DNA from: Ancylobacter moscoviensis | GTDB taxonomy: Bacteria > Pseudomonadota > Alphaproteobacteria > Rhizobiales > Xanthobacteraceae | DNA: 64,000 nucleotides | Direction: 5' to 3' | NCBI RefSeq assembly: GCF_007559435.1 | Contig: NZ_VMBP01000001.1 | Coordinates: forward strand, 372,001 to 436,000 | Shown here: positions 54,528-62,046 of the stretch, piece after piece | Numbering within the stretch: position 1 is the stretch's first letter | Layout of the letters: each line of letters begins with the position of its first letter | Program-made: the position numbers and the translations under genes | The notes under the pieces: generated by a model | What the model saw: the letters and a program-made list of their open reading frames with translations, nothing else | Told to the model about the DNA's origin: nothing | The model's database searches: none

Positions 54528-55952
54528 TCAACGCGTTCCGATGGTAAGATTGAAAAGCCGCGGCAGCGCAGCGACGGCGCGGGCAAGGGCCGGCGCGCGC
54601 CGTCCCTCCTCCTCGGCGTCCTCGCAGGCAAGGATGGCGCGGCGGATGGCGCAGCCGCCCAGATAGCGCGCCGGCTCAGGCGGCAGGGCCGGCAGTTCCC
54701 GCCGGCAAAAGGGTGAGCGCGTCCACTCGTCCCGTTGCCCCAGCGCCAGCGAGGCGAGGCACTGGCCGATGATCCAGCTCGGATTGACGCCATGGCCGGA
54801 GAAGCCGAGGCCATAGGCGATGCGGCCTCCGCCGAGCGTGCCAGCGAACGGGAAACGGTCGGAGGACACATCGATCGCTCCTCCCCAGCGGGAGGCCACG
54901 GCGGCGCCCGCCAGCATGGGGAAGAGCCGCCCGACGCCGCGCTCGGAACGCGCGAAAGAAGCCGCGTCCCGCGTCATCGCCGCGCTCTCGACACGCGCGC
55001 CATAGGCGATGGGGCCGGAGCCGGTTCCCATCAGCAGGCGCCCGTCCGGTGTGCGACGGGAATAATGCAGGAACGAGCGCGCATCGACGATGCTGGTCGG
55101 CGAGGTCCAGCCGGCGGCGGCAAGCCTGTCCGACATCGGCTGGCTCATCATGGCGTAGCTGGAAAAGGCCATGAAACGGGGCCCGATATCCCCATGGGCG
55201 ATCTGCCCGGCATTGGTCGCCAGCACCACGGCATCGGCGGTGATGGAACCGCCCGGCGTGGTGATGCGGCATGCCCCGCCGGCTTCCGCGAGCTTGAGCA
55301 TGGGCGTGCCCTCGTGGAGGCCGATCTCCGCGTCGAGCACGGCCGCGCGCAGGGCGCGGGCGAGACGGCCGGGATGGACCGTCGCCTCCTCCGGGAAATA
55401 CAGCCCCTTGCGGAAGACCGGCGAGGCGCAGATGTCGCCGACTTCCGCGCGCGTGAGGGGACGGGCGAAACGGCCGGCATCGAGCTCGACCATCGCTTGG
55501 GCGCCGGCATCGATCACCGCGTCCTGCGCCGGAGCGGTCGAGACCTTGAGGCCGCCGCCCTCGCGCCACCAGACATCGCGCCCGCAGGTGGAGATGAAGG
55601 CACGGATCGCGTCCTGTGCCCGCGAACCGAGGCGCGCCATGTCCCACGCCGCATCCGCCCCGAGGAGGCGCGCGAGGCGCGGCAGGGTGGTCCAGTAGCC
55701 GTGAACCTTGCCGGCGTTCTTGCCGCTGGCTCCGGCACCGCAGACGTCCCGCTCGATCACGGTCACGCGGATGTCCGGCCGGCGGCTGCGCAAAGCGAGC
55801 GCGGTCCAGAGGCCGGTGAAGCCGCCGCCGACGATGGCGACGTCGGTGCGCACATCGCCAGCGAGGGGTGGGGCTGGGCGGGCAGACCCCTCGCTGGCGA
55901 GTGCCTCGGACAGCCACCACGATGTGGCCCCGGCGGCGGATGTCACGCTCAT
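54528..55952 (-). CDS. FAD-dependent amine oxidoreductase, PuuB/OrdL-like
   Basis: 474 residues of the DAO superfamily. FAD motif VAIVGGGFTGLWTALALRSRRPDIRVTVIER, then GAGASGKNAGKVHGYW, which resembles gamma-glutamylputrescine oxidase. RTPDGRLLMGTGSGP and FSGHGVNPSWIIGQ close the FAD domain. It would oxidise a C-N bond to an imine, releasing an aldehyde and amine after hydrolysis. The RidA gene directly upstream fits imine handling. Substrate unknown. Confidence 0.87.
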   Translation of the reverse strand: MSVTSAAGATSWWLSEALASEGSARPAPPLAGDVRTDVAIVGGGFTGLWTALALRSRRPDIRVTVIERDVCGAGASGKNAGKVHGYWTTLPRLARLLGADAAWDMARLGSRAQDAIRAFISTCGRDVWWREGGGLKVSTAPAQDAVIDAGAQAMVELDAGRFARPLTRAEVGDICASPVFRKGLYFPEEATVHPGRLARALRAAVLDAEIGLHEGTPMLKLAEAGGACRITTPGGSITADAVVLATNAGQIAHGDIGPRFMAFSSYAMMSQPMSDRLAAAGWTSPTSIVDARSFLHYSRRTPDGRLLMGTGSGPIAYGARVESAAMTRDAASFARSERGVGRLFPMLAGAAVASRWGGAIDVSSDRFPFAGTLGGGRIAYGLGFSGHGVNPSWIIGQCLASLALGQRDEWTRSPFCRRELPALPPEPARYLGGCAIRRAILACEDAEEEGRRAPALARAVAALPRLFNLTIGTR

Positions 55953-56025
55953 GATCCGGTTCCCGACACCGCCGGAGCGCCGACGCCCGAGGCATCGATA
56001 CTCCGGACGGCTTCGACGGCGATGC

Positions 56026-56388
56026 TCACAGGACGGCCATCGCCATCATCTCGACGAGGTTGGCGCCGGCGCCGGCAAGCCGGGACTCGACGGTCGCGCG
56101 CGCCGGCTCATTGCCGGCCTCCACCCATGCGTCCCACACCCGGTTCATGGCCTCGAAATGCGCCATGTCGTGCAGCCAGATGTTGACGCGCAGCAGGCGG
56201 CTCTTGTCGCTGCCGACCTGTGCGAGATGAGCGTCGATCTGGGCCAGCACGTCCGCGGTCTGGGCCGCGACGTCCGGCGTCTTCACCTTGGCGGTGACGC
56301 CGGACATGTAGACCATGCCGTTGTGCACGACGACCCGCGAGAGCCGGCCGTTGGAATCGAAGCGCTGGATGGAGTTTTGAGACTGCAT
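56026..56388 (-). CDS. RidA/YjgF-family enamine/imine deaminase
   Basis: 120 residues. VVVHNGMVYMSGVTAK, then NIWLHDMAHFEAMNRVWDAW and the conserved Arg in PARATVES that binds the carboxylate or imine product. RidA hydrolyses reactive enamines and imines made by PLP or flavin amine oxidases. Placed between LLM2 and the PuuB-like oxidase in one operon, it most likely processes their products. Confidence 0.9.
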   Translation of the reverse strand: MQSQNSIQRFDSNGRLSRVVVHNGMVYMSGVTAKVKTPDVAAQTADVLAQIDAHLAQVGSDKSRLLRVNIWLHDMAHFEAMNRVWDAWVEAGNEPARATVESRLAGAGANLVEMMAMAVL

Positions 56389-56466
56389 GTCTTCACCACG
56401 TTGTTGGGCATATGCCCGGTCGCAAAGGCGCGCTCCCGCGCGGTCGGCGCGGGAGCGCGGAGAGCC

Positions 56467-57573
56467 TTACTCGGCGGCGATCCTGGAGCTGCAATAGTCG
56501 CGGAGCTTCGGCATCACCTCCTGCGCCAGCAGGCGCATGGACTTCTGCTGCACCGCGGGGTCGTCCCATTCCTTGAAGGTCTGGAGCAGGGTGCCGAAGG
56601 GACCGCCGAGGTAGTCGACGAGCGCCACCAGCTTGTCGAGCACGGTCGCCGGCGAGCCGGAAATGATCATCGTGTCCATGCAGTATTTCAGCGTCACATC
56701 CTCGTCGGCCATCGACGGGTCGTGCTTCAGCACGGGCAGGATGTTGTAGGTGCGCATGTCATCGAGCACGAAGTCATAGTACCAGGCGTGGGAATTGCCC
56801 TCGCTGGCGAGGTACTCCGCCGCCTCGGCATCGCTGTCGGCCACGAAGACCGAGCGCGCCACGCGCCACTTCTTGCGGTCGGGCTTGCGGCCCGCCTTCT
56901 CGGCACCGATCACGTACTGCTCCCAGTGCGACTTCACCCAGCACTCCTGGATGAAGTTCGCCGAAGCGAAGCCCCAGCCATGCAGGCCAGCCTGACGGGC
57001 GCTGCCGGAATTGGGCGTCATCGCCGAGATCGCGACTTCCGGGTACGGCTTCTGGTAGGGCTTCGCCATCGGCCCGAAGCCGAGCTTCGGTATCACCGAA
57101 TCCTCGATCTTGATGTGCCAGTACTTGCCCTTGATGTTGTAGGGCGGGTCCGAGGCCCAGATCTTGTGAATGATGTCGATGGAATCGACCAGCATCTCGG
57201 CGCGGTTCTTGTCCTCGATGCCGAACAGCTCGAAGTCGCTGGCGAGACCGCCGGGGCCGATGCCCATGATCAGGCGGCCCTTGCTCAGGTGGTCGAACTG
57301 CGCCGCGTCGCCGGCAATGTTGGCCGGATGATGCTGCGGCAGCGCCAGTACGCCGGTCGCGAACTTGATGTTCTTGGTCGCGTCGATCAGCGAGGCAAAG
57401 AACTGGAGCGGGTTCACGATGGGTTCGATGCTGGACGAATAATGCTCGCCGACCCACACCTCGGAATAGCCGAGCTTGTCGGCGAGGATCGCGGCCTGGC
57501 GGTCCTCGTCCAGCATGTCGGTGATGCTCCGCTCGGGGTTGTGAAGCGGTTGCATGAAAAGCCCGAGATCCAT
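56467..57573 (-). CDS. LLM-class flavin-dependent oxidoreductase 2
   Basis: 368 residues from ATG 57573 after AGAGGCAG. Paralogue of the LLM gene at 45022: EVWVGEHYSSSIEPI, GIGPGGLASDFELFGIE, IWASDPPYNIKGKYW, MIISGSPATVLDKLV. Luciferase-like flavin monooxygenase or dehydrogenase. First gene of the operon LLM2-RidA-DAO-GMC2-DadA2. The sigma54 promoter at 57702 gives it a leader of about 117 bases. Confidence 0.87.
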   Translation of the reverse strand: MDLGLFMQPLHNPERSITDMLDEDRQAAILADKLGYSEVWVGEHYSSSIEPIVNPLQFFASLIDATKNIKFATGVLALPQHHPANIAGDAAQFDHLSKGRLIMGIGPGGLASDFELFGIEDKNRAEMLVDSIDIIHKIWASDPPYNIKGKYWHIKIEDSVIPKLGFGPMAKPYQKPYPEVAISAMTPNSGSARQAGLHGWGFASANFIQECWVKSHWEQYVIGAEKAGRKPDRKKWRVARSVFVADSDAEAAEYLASEGNSHAWYYDFVLDDMRTYNILPVLKHDPSMADEDVTLKYCMDTMIISGSPATVLDKLVALVDYLGGPFGTLLQTFKEWDDPAVQQKSMRLLAQEVMPKLRDYCSSRIAAE

Positions 57574-57701
57574 CTGCCTCTCCCTGCGCGACCCGCCATC
57601 CTTGAAGACCGGGCGGCATCGCTGCTGTTTCACCAATGGCCGCCGCGGGATGTCTCGCCGGCGGTGCCCTGCGGCTCGACAGGAGCCGCGGGTTTTCTTG
57701 C

Positions 57702-57716
57702 GCAATCGGCGTGCCA
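57702..57716 (-). promoter_or_regulatory. sigma54 promoter of the LLM2-RidA-DAO-GMC2-DadA2 operon
   Basis: Minus-strand TGGCACGCCGATTGC matches the -24/-12 consensus at every fixed position. Transcription would begin near 57690, leaving an untranslated leader of about 117 bases. Confidence 0.9.
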
Positions 57717-57734
57717 GCGAAAAAAACGTCGATA

Positions 57735-57747
57735 AATCAATGATCTT
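57735..57747 (+). promoter_or_regulatory. IHF-like site upstream of LLM2
   Basis: AATCAATGATCTT matches WATCARNNNNTTR at 11 of 13 positions and shares the word AATCAATGAT with the IHF-like site before LLM1. It lies between the sigma54 box and the TGAGAC sites. Confidence 0.45.
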
Positions 57748-57778
57748 TCGGTCGGAGCCCGAACCTGAGCCGGCGGCG

Positions 57779-57822
57779 CGTGAGACGTCCCATCGGTGAG
57801 ACGTTTCGCGGCGCTGAGACCG
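57779..57822. promoter_or_regulatory. three TGAGAC half-sites, candidate activator region
   Basis: TGAGAC occurs at 57781, 57797 and 57815. CGTCCCA-TCGG-TGAGACG (57786-57803) is a palindrome with one mismatch and the same N4 spacing as the 46259 and 49279 sites. Distance to the sigma54 box is about 65-105 bp. The region overlaps the 3' flank of the PotA2 gene. Confidence 0.6.
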
Positions 57823-57836
57823 CCGGACCGGAAAGG

Positions 57837-58931
57837 TCAATGGGTCAGCAGCACCGCCGCATCCGGCCGCCAGGAGGCGCGCACCGGCTCGCCCTTGGCC
57901 AGCATGATGCCGTCGACCGAGCGGGTTTCCTGATACTTGATCGTCTCGACCGAGGTGCGGATCGAGTAGACGACGCGACTTCCCATGAAGACGACGTCCT
58001 CGACCACCCCGTCGAGCGCGTTCACCCCGTCCCCGCCCGCGCCGCCCGGCGCCAGCCGGCTGACCTGGAGCGCCTCGGGCCGGATGGCGAGCGAGACGTT
58101 CTGCCCGATAGCGACGGCCGCGCCATTGGCCGGTACCTTGACCGTGCCGGGACCGACATCGACATAGGTCGTGTCGGTCTCCGCGGCCCGCACCGCGCCG
58201 GTGAGAATGTTCGTCTCACCGAGGAAGCGCGCGCAGAACAGCGAGCGCGGATGCGCGTACATCTCTTCCGGCGTGCCGATCTGCTCGATCCGACCCTTGT
58301 TCATCAGCACGATGCGGTCGGAGAGGATGGTCGCCTCGTCCTGATCGTGCGTCACGTAGATGAAGGTGGTGCCGGTTTCCTGGTGGATGCGCTTCAGCTC
58401 GGCCAGCATGTGGTGGCGGATCTTGAGATCGAGCGCAGCCAGCGGCTCGTCGAGCAGGAGCACCGAGGGCGAATTGACCAGCGCCCGCGCCAACGCGACG
58501 CGCTGGGCCTGCCCGCCCGAGAGCTCGTGAATCCAGCGATTGCCGTATTCGCCGAGCTGGACGAGGTGCAGCATGTGCTGCACCGCCTCGCGGATGCGCT
58601 CCTTCGGCCATTTCTTGAGACGCAGGCCGAAGGCGACGTTGTCGAACACGTCGAGATGGGGAAACAGCGCGTAGCGCTGGAACACCATGTTCACCGGCCG
58701 CTTGTCCGGCGGCAGGTAGGAGACGTCGGCGCCCTGGATGGTGACCCGTCCGTGCGTCGTCGCCTCGAAGCCGGCGATGATGCGCATCAGCGTGGTCTTG
58801 CCACAGCCCGACGGGCCCAGCAGCGTCAGGATCTCGCCCTGCTGGATGGTGAGATCGATGTCGTGCAGGACGGTCAGCGCGCCGAAGGCCTTCGTGACTC
58901 CATACAGTTCGACGATGTTCGGCGTGCTCAT
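57837..58931 (-). CDS. PotA-like ABC transporter ATP-binding protein, module B
   Basis: 364 residues. Walker A GPSGCGKTT, signature LSGGQAQRVALARALV, Walker B SVLLLDEPLAALD, H-loop YVTHDQDEA, and a C-terminal TOBE domain (about 275-360). Last gene of SBP2-PotB2-PotC2-PotA2. Its GTG/ATG region overlaps the PotC2 stop by 4 bp. Confidence 0.92.
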   Translation of the reverse strand: MSTPNIVELYGVTKAFGALTVLHDIDLTIQQGEILTLLGPSGCGKTTLMRIIAGFEATTHGRVTIQGADVSYLPPDKRPVNMVFQRYALFPHLDVFDNVAFGLRLKKWPKERIREAVQHMLHLVQLGEYGNRWIHELSGGQAQRVALARALVNSPSVLLLDEPLAALDLKIRHHMLAELKRIHQETGTTFIYVTHDQDEATILSDRIVLMNKGRIEQIGTPEEMYAHPRSLFCARFLGETNILTGAVRAAETDTTYVDVGPGTVKVPANGAAVAIGQNVSLAIRPEALQVSRLAPGGAGGDGVNALDGVVEDVVFMGSRVVYSIRTSVETIKYQETRSVDGIMLAKGEPVRASWRPDAAVLLTH

Positions 58932-59722
58932 GCTTCCATGTCCTTGGCGCGTGCGCTCAGGGCCAGCCGGCGCTGGTACCAGACGAGAAGGCCCCCGATC
59001 AGGATCAGGCCGATCGACAGGCCGAGGGAGATGACGGATGCGGCGTTGATGTCCGGGCTGACGGCGCGGCGCATCATCGACCAGATGGTCAGCGGCAGGG
59101 TGGTGTCGTTGCCGCTGACGAAGACGGTGATGATGAATTCGTCGAAGGACAGCGCGAAGGACAGGATCGCCGCGCCGCCGATGGTCGGGCCGATGATCGG
59201 CAGCGTGACCAGCCGGAAGGTCTGCAACGGCGTCGCTCCGAGATCGCGCGCCGCCTCTTCCAGCGAAAGGTCGAAATACTCGATGCGCGAGCGCACCGCC
59301 TCGATGAAGAAGGGCAGGGTGAACAGCACATGGGCGATGATGATCGTCACCAGCGAGCGCTGCAGCCCGATCTGCGAGAACAGCATCACCAGCGCGATGC
59401 CGAGGAACAGCCCCGGCAGCGCCACCGGCCCGAAGGCCAGCAGGCCGAACAGGGTCTGTATCCGCCCCTTCAGCCGCGCCAGGCCAAGCGCCGTGAGCGA
59501 GCCGAGAATGGTCGTCACCAGCGCGGTGGAGGCCCCCACGATCACGCTATTCCACAGTGAGGCCATGAAGGTCGCGTCGGAGAAGATCTTGGCGTACCAG
59601 CGCAGGCTCACCCCCTCGAAGGGAAAGGTGAGCGCCGGCGAGCTGTGGAAGCTGAACAGCGTGATGATGGCGATGGGCGCGTAGAGGAACGCCACATAGA
59701 GCCAGACATAGATCCTCAGCAT
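58928..59722 (-). CDS. PotC-like ABC transporter permease, module B
   Basis: 264 residues, about six membrane helices. EAA loop EEAARDLGATPLQTFRLVTLPII near 155-175. The start MLRIYVWLYVAFLYAPIAIITLFSF is typical of PotC. In module A the equivalent sequence is the second half of the fused permease. It follows PotB2 by 31 bp, which contain a short perfect dyad. Confidence 0.9.
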   Translation of the reverse strand: MLRIYVWLYVAFLYAPIAIITLFSFHSSPALTFPFEGVSLRWYAKIFSDATFMASLWNSVIVGASTALVTTILGSLTALGLARLKGRIQTLFGLLAFGPVALPGLFLGIALVMLFSQIGLQRSLVTIIIAHVLFTLPFFIEAVRSRIEYFDLSLEEAARDLGATPLQTFRLVTLPIIGPTIGGAAILSFALSFDEFIITVFVSGNDTTLPLTIWSMMRRAVSPDINAASVISLGLSIGLILIGGLLVWYQRRLALSARAKDMEA

Positions 59723-59753
59723 GAGACCTCCGTGTGCGGCGAGACGGCGCGTC

Positions 59754-60626
59754 TCAATCGTGGAACCGGCGGCCGGGCGCGAGCCGCAGAAGATCGAGCA
59801 GCCGCACGAAGCCGAGATAGACGATGAGGAAGGCGGCCAGCAGCAGGAACGCCATCGCCGCCCCGAAGGGCCAGTTGCCGGCGGTGCGGAACTGGTTGGC
59901 GATGAGGATGCCCGTGGTCATCCCGTCGCGCCCGCCGAGCAGTTGGGGCGTGACGAAGTCGCCGGCCGAGATGACGAAGGTGAACATGAAGGCGCCGACC
60001 AGCCCCTTGTAGCACATGGGCAGGATGACCCTGGTCAGCACCTCGGTATTGCTGGCGCCGAGATCGCGCGCGGCCTCGACATATTCCTTCTTCACGTCGC
60101 GCAGCGCCGAGACCAGCAGCAGCAGCGCAAAGGGCAGCATGATGTGGGTCAGCGTCAGTATGGTCGCGAAGGGGCTGAACAGCAGCACCTCCAGCGGCTG
60201 GCTGATCAGGCCGAGCTGCATCAGCGTCGTGTTGATGAGCCCGTTGGAGCCCAGGATCACCCGCCACGCATAGATGCGCACGAGATAGCTCGAGAACCAC
60301 GAGACGAGGATCAGATAGAACAGCAGGTTCCCGCGCGTGCGGTAGACGATGAAATAGGCCGCCGGAAAGCTGAGCCCGACCGTCAGCACCGCGGTGCACA
60401 GGCCGTTCTTCAGCGCGTTCCAGGTGAGCAGGTAGAAGCCGGACGCGGAGAGCGCCCGGCTGTAATTGTCGAAGGTGAACGCCGGGATGAGCTTGAACGC
60501 CTGCGCCATCCAGAAGCTGCAGACGAAGAGAAGCACGGCGGGAACGATGAAGAACACCAGGAGGAAGAGGAACGAGGGGGCGACCAGCGCCAACCCCATT
60601 GCCTCGCGACGACGACCCTTCATCAT
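59754..60626 (-). CDS. PotB-like ABC transporter permease, module B
   Basis: 290 residues from ATG 60626; a GTG at 60635 adds three. About six membrane helices. EAA loop EAARDLGASNTEVLTRVILPM near 195-215. First permease of the module B importer, 36 bp after the binding-protein gene. Neither start has ideal ribosome-site spacing. Confidence 0.89.
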   Translation of the reverse strand: MMKGRRREAMGLALVAPSFLFLLVFFIVPAVLLFVCSFWMAQAFKLIPAFTFDNYSRALSASGFYLLTWNALKNGLCTAVLTVGLSFPAAYFIVYRTRGNLLFYLILVSWFSSYLVRIYAWRVILGSNGLINTTLMQLGLISQPLEVLLFSPFATILTLTHIMLPFALLLLVSALRDVKKEYVEAARDLGASNTEVLTRVILPMCYKGLVGAFMFTFVISAGDFVTPQLLGGRDGMTTGILIANQFRTAGNWPFGAAMAFLLLAAFLIVYLGFVRLLDLLRLAPGRRFHD

Positions 60627-60662
60627 TCCCAACACGATCTCCGTAGGCGGCGGTGCGGCGGC

Positions 60663-61838
60663 TCAGAACGAGGACTTGAAATCGGTCCAGGCCTGGGTCC
60701 ACTCGTCATAGGTGGCGTAGGTGTCGGAGGTGCGGGGCGGCTGGCCCTGCAGCGGCGACTTGCGGAACACCTCGGGCAGGTTGCCGTAGTCGAACAGCGC
60801 CCTCGTATCGGCGTCCATCAGCGCCGGGGCATGCTTGTTGACCGCGCCGCCGGTGACCGCCTTGGCGACCTCCGCCTGCGCCTTGGCCGCCACCGCCTCG
60901 TTCATGAAGGCATAGGCGGTGTCGATGTTCTGCGCGCTGATCGGCATGAACCAGGCGTCGCACCACATCACCGCGCCTTCGGCCGGCACGGCATAGACGG
61001 TCTTCACGCCGCGCTTGGCGGTCTCCACCGGCGTGCCGCTCCACACCGAGAAGCAGGCCGCGATTTCGCCGGAGGCGAAGAGCGAGATGACGTCGCCATT
61101 CGACGAGCCGAACACGCGGCACTGGTCGCGGTAGGGCCCGAGGCCCTCGAAGGCGGTCTTCATCTCTTCCTTGGTGAGGTTCGGGAATTTCGGCCCGAAG
61201 CCGGCGAGGCGCGCGATCATCGGCCAGGTGGCGATGGTGTCGTCGCAGAAGGTCACCTTGCCCTTCAGTTCCGGCGCCAGCAGGTCCTTGTAGGTGGTGA
61301 TCGGCTTGGTCATGGCCGGGTTGTAGACGAGGGCGTTGAGACCCCAGATCCACGGCAGCGCGAAATGGGTCTTGTCCCAGTACCAGGTCGGCGCCTCGTA
61401 GAACTCGGGATAGATGTTCGCGGCGGTGAAGTTCGGCAGGCGGGCGATGTCGAGCGGCTTCACGATCTTCAGCTCGTCGACATAGAAGCGCTCGAAGCCC
61501 TGCGAATATTCGGCGAGATCGAGCCTCACCGGGTTGGAGCCGATCAGCTTGGCGTGGACGTCGTCCTGCGTGCTGATGATGGCCGCGTCGACCTGGACCT
61601 TGTTGGCCTCGCGCCAGGCTTTGAGCTCGTTGTCGAGGGTGAAGCCTTCCCAGGCCATGATCTTGAGGTCGCCGCCCACGGCCGCGTGGGCCGGGCCGGG
61701 CCAGGCGCCCAGCGTGGCGCCGGCCGCCACCCCCGCGCCGAGCGCGAGCGACGTGCCCAGGAAATCGCGACGGGACAGGACGTCGTTGCGAAGTAGGTTG
61801 GCGCGCCCGAACGGGCGCCCTTTAGGCGTATCGACCAT
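60663..61838 (-). CDS. Pot-type extracellular solute-binding protein 2 with Tat signal
   Basis: 391 residues from ATG 61838, which follows AGGGGAACAGC. The twin-arginine signal SRRDFLGTSLALGAGVAAG..AHA lies about 30 residues in. The mature part (LKIMAWEGFTLDNELKAW, ALPWIWGLNALVYNP, VIWC-type C-lobe) is of the PotD/F class. First gene of the module B importer, with a textbook sigma54 promoter. Ligand unproven; probably a cationic amine. Confidence 0.9.
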   Translation of the reverse strand: MVDTPKGRPFGRANLLRNDVLSRRDFLGTSLALGAGVAAGATLGAWPGPAHAAVGGDLKIMAWEGFTLDNELKAWREANKVQVDAAIISTQDDVHAKLIGSNPVRLDLAEYSQGFERFYVDELKIVKPLDIARLPNFTAANIYPEFYEAPTWYWDKTHFALPWIWGLNALVYNPAMTKPITTYKDLLAPELKGKVTFCDDTIATWPMIARLAGFGPKFPNLTKEEMKTAFEGLGPYRDQCRVFGSSNGDVISLFASGEIAACFSVWSGTPVETAKRGVKTVYAVPAEGAVMWCDAWFMPISAQNIDTAYAFMNEAVAAKAQAEVAKAVTGGAVNKHAPALMDADTRALFDYGNLPEVFRKSPLQGQPPRTSDTYATYDEWTQAWTDFKSSF

Positions 61839-61899
61839 GCTGTTCCCCTGATTTTTGAACGTGCTTGATGTCGGAGCCGCGACTTCCGCCGGAGGGGTC

Positions 61900-61915
61900 A
61901 GCAAGAGGCATGCCA
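61900..61915 (-). promoter_or_regulatory. sigma54 promoter of the module B importer operon
   Basis: Minus-strand TGGCATGCCTCTTGCT matches TGGCACRN4TTGCW with one change (C to T at the sixth base). Transcription would start near 61889, about 51 bp before the ATG. Confidence 0.9.
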
Positions 61916-61944
61916 GCACTTGCGTGAACAAGATTATCTTTCTG

Positions 61945-61957
61945 TATCAATGCCTTA
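61945..61957 (+). promoter_or_regulatory. IHF-binding site (consensus match)
   Basis: TATCAATGCCTTA matches WATCARNNNNTTR at all fixed positions. It lies between the sigma54 box (61900) and the inverted repeat (61975), in a locally AT-rich segment. Confidence 0.7.
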
Positions 61958-61974
61958 GTATTTTACCGCGACTG

Positions 61975-62007
61975 GGTTTGAGATTGCTGTCGCAGGAGTC
62001 TCAAACC
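61975..62007. promoter_or_regulatory. long inverted repeat, candidate activator site
   Basis: GGTTTGAGA and TCTCAAACC are perfect 9-bp arms around a 15-bp spacer. The arms contain the TGAGA/TCTCA half-site seen at the other sigma54 operons. Centre is about 80 bp upstream of the -24/-12 box. Confidence 0.6.
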
Positions 62008-62046
62008 GCGACGGACGGTCGAGAAAACCTGGGCGCGACAGGTTGG

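Noticed and set aside
59741-59755. GAGACG-GCG-CGTCTC dyad between PotB2 and PotC2 as an activator site
   Set aside because: It is inside a transporter operon, overlaps the PotB2 stop region, has a different spacing and no sigma54 box beside it. A small intergenic hairpin or chance is more likely.
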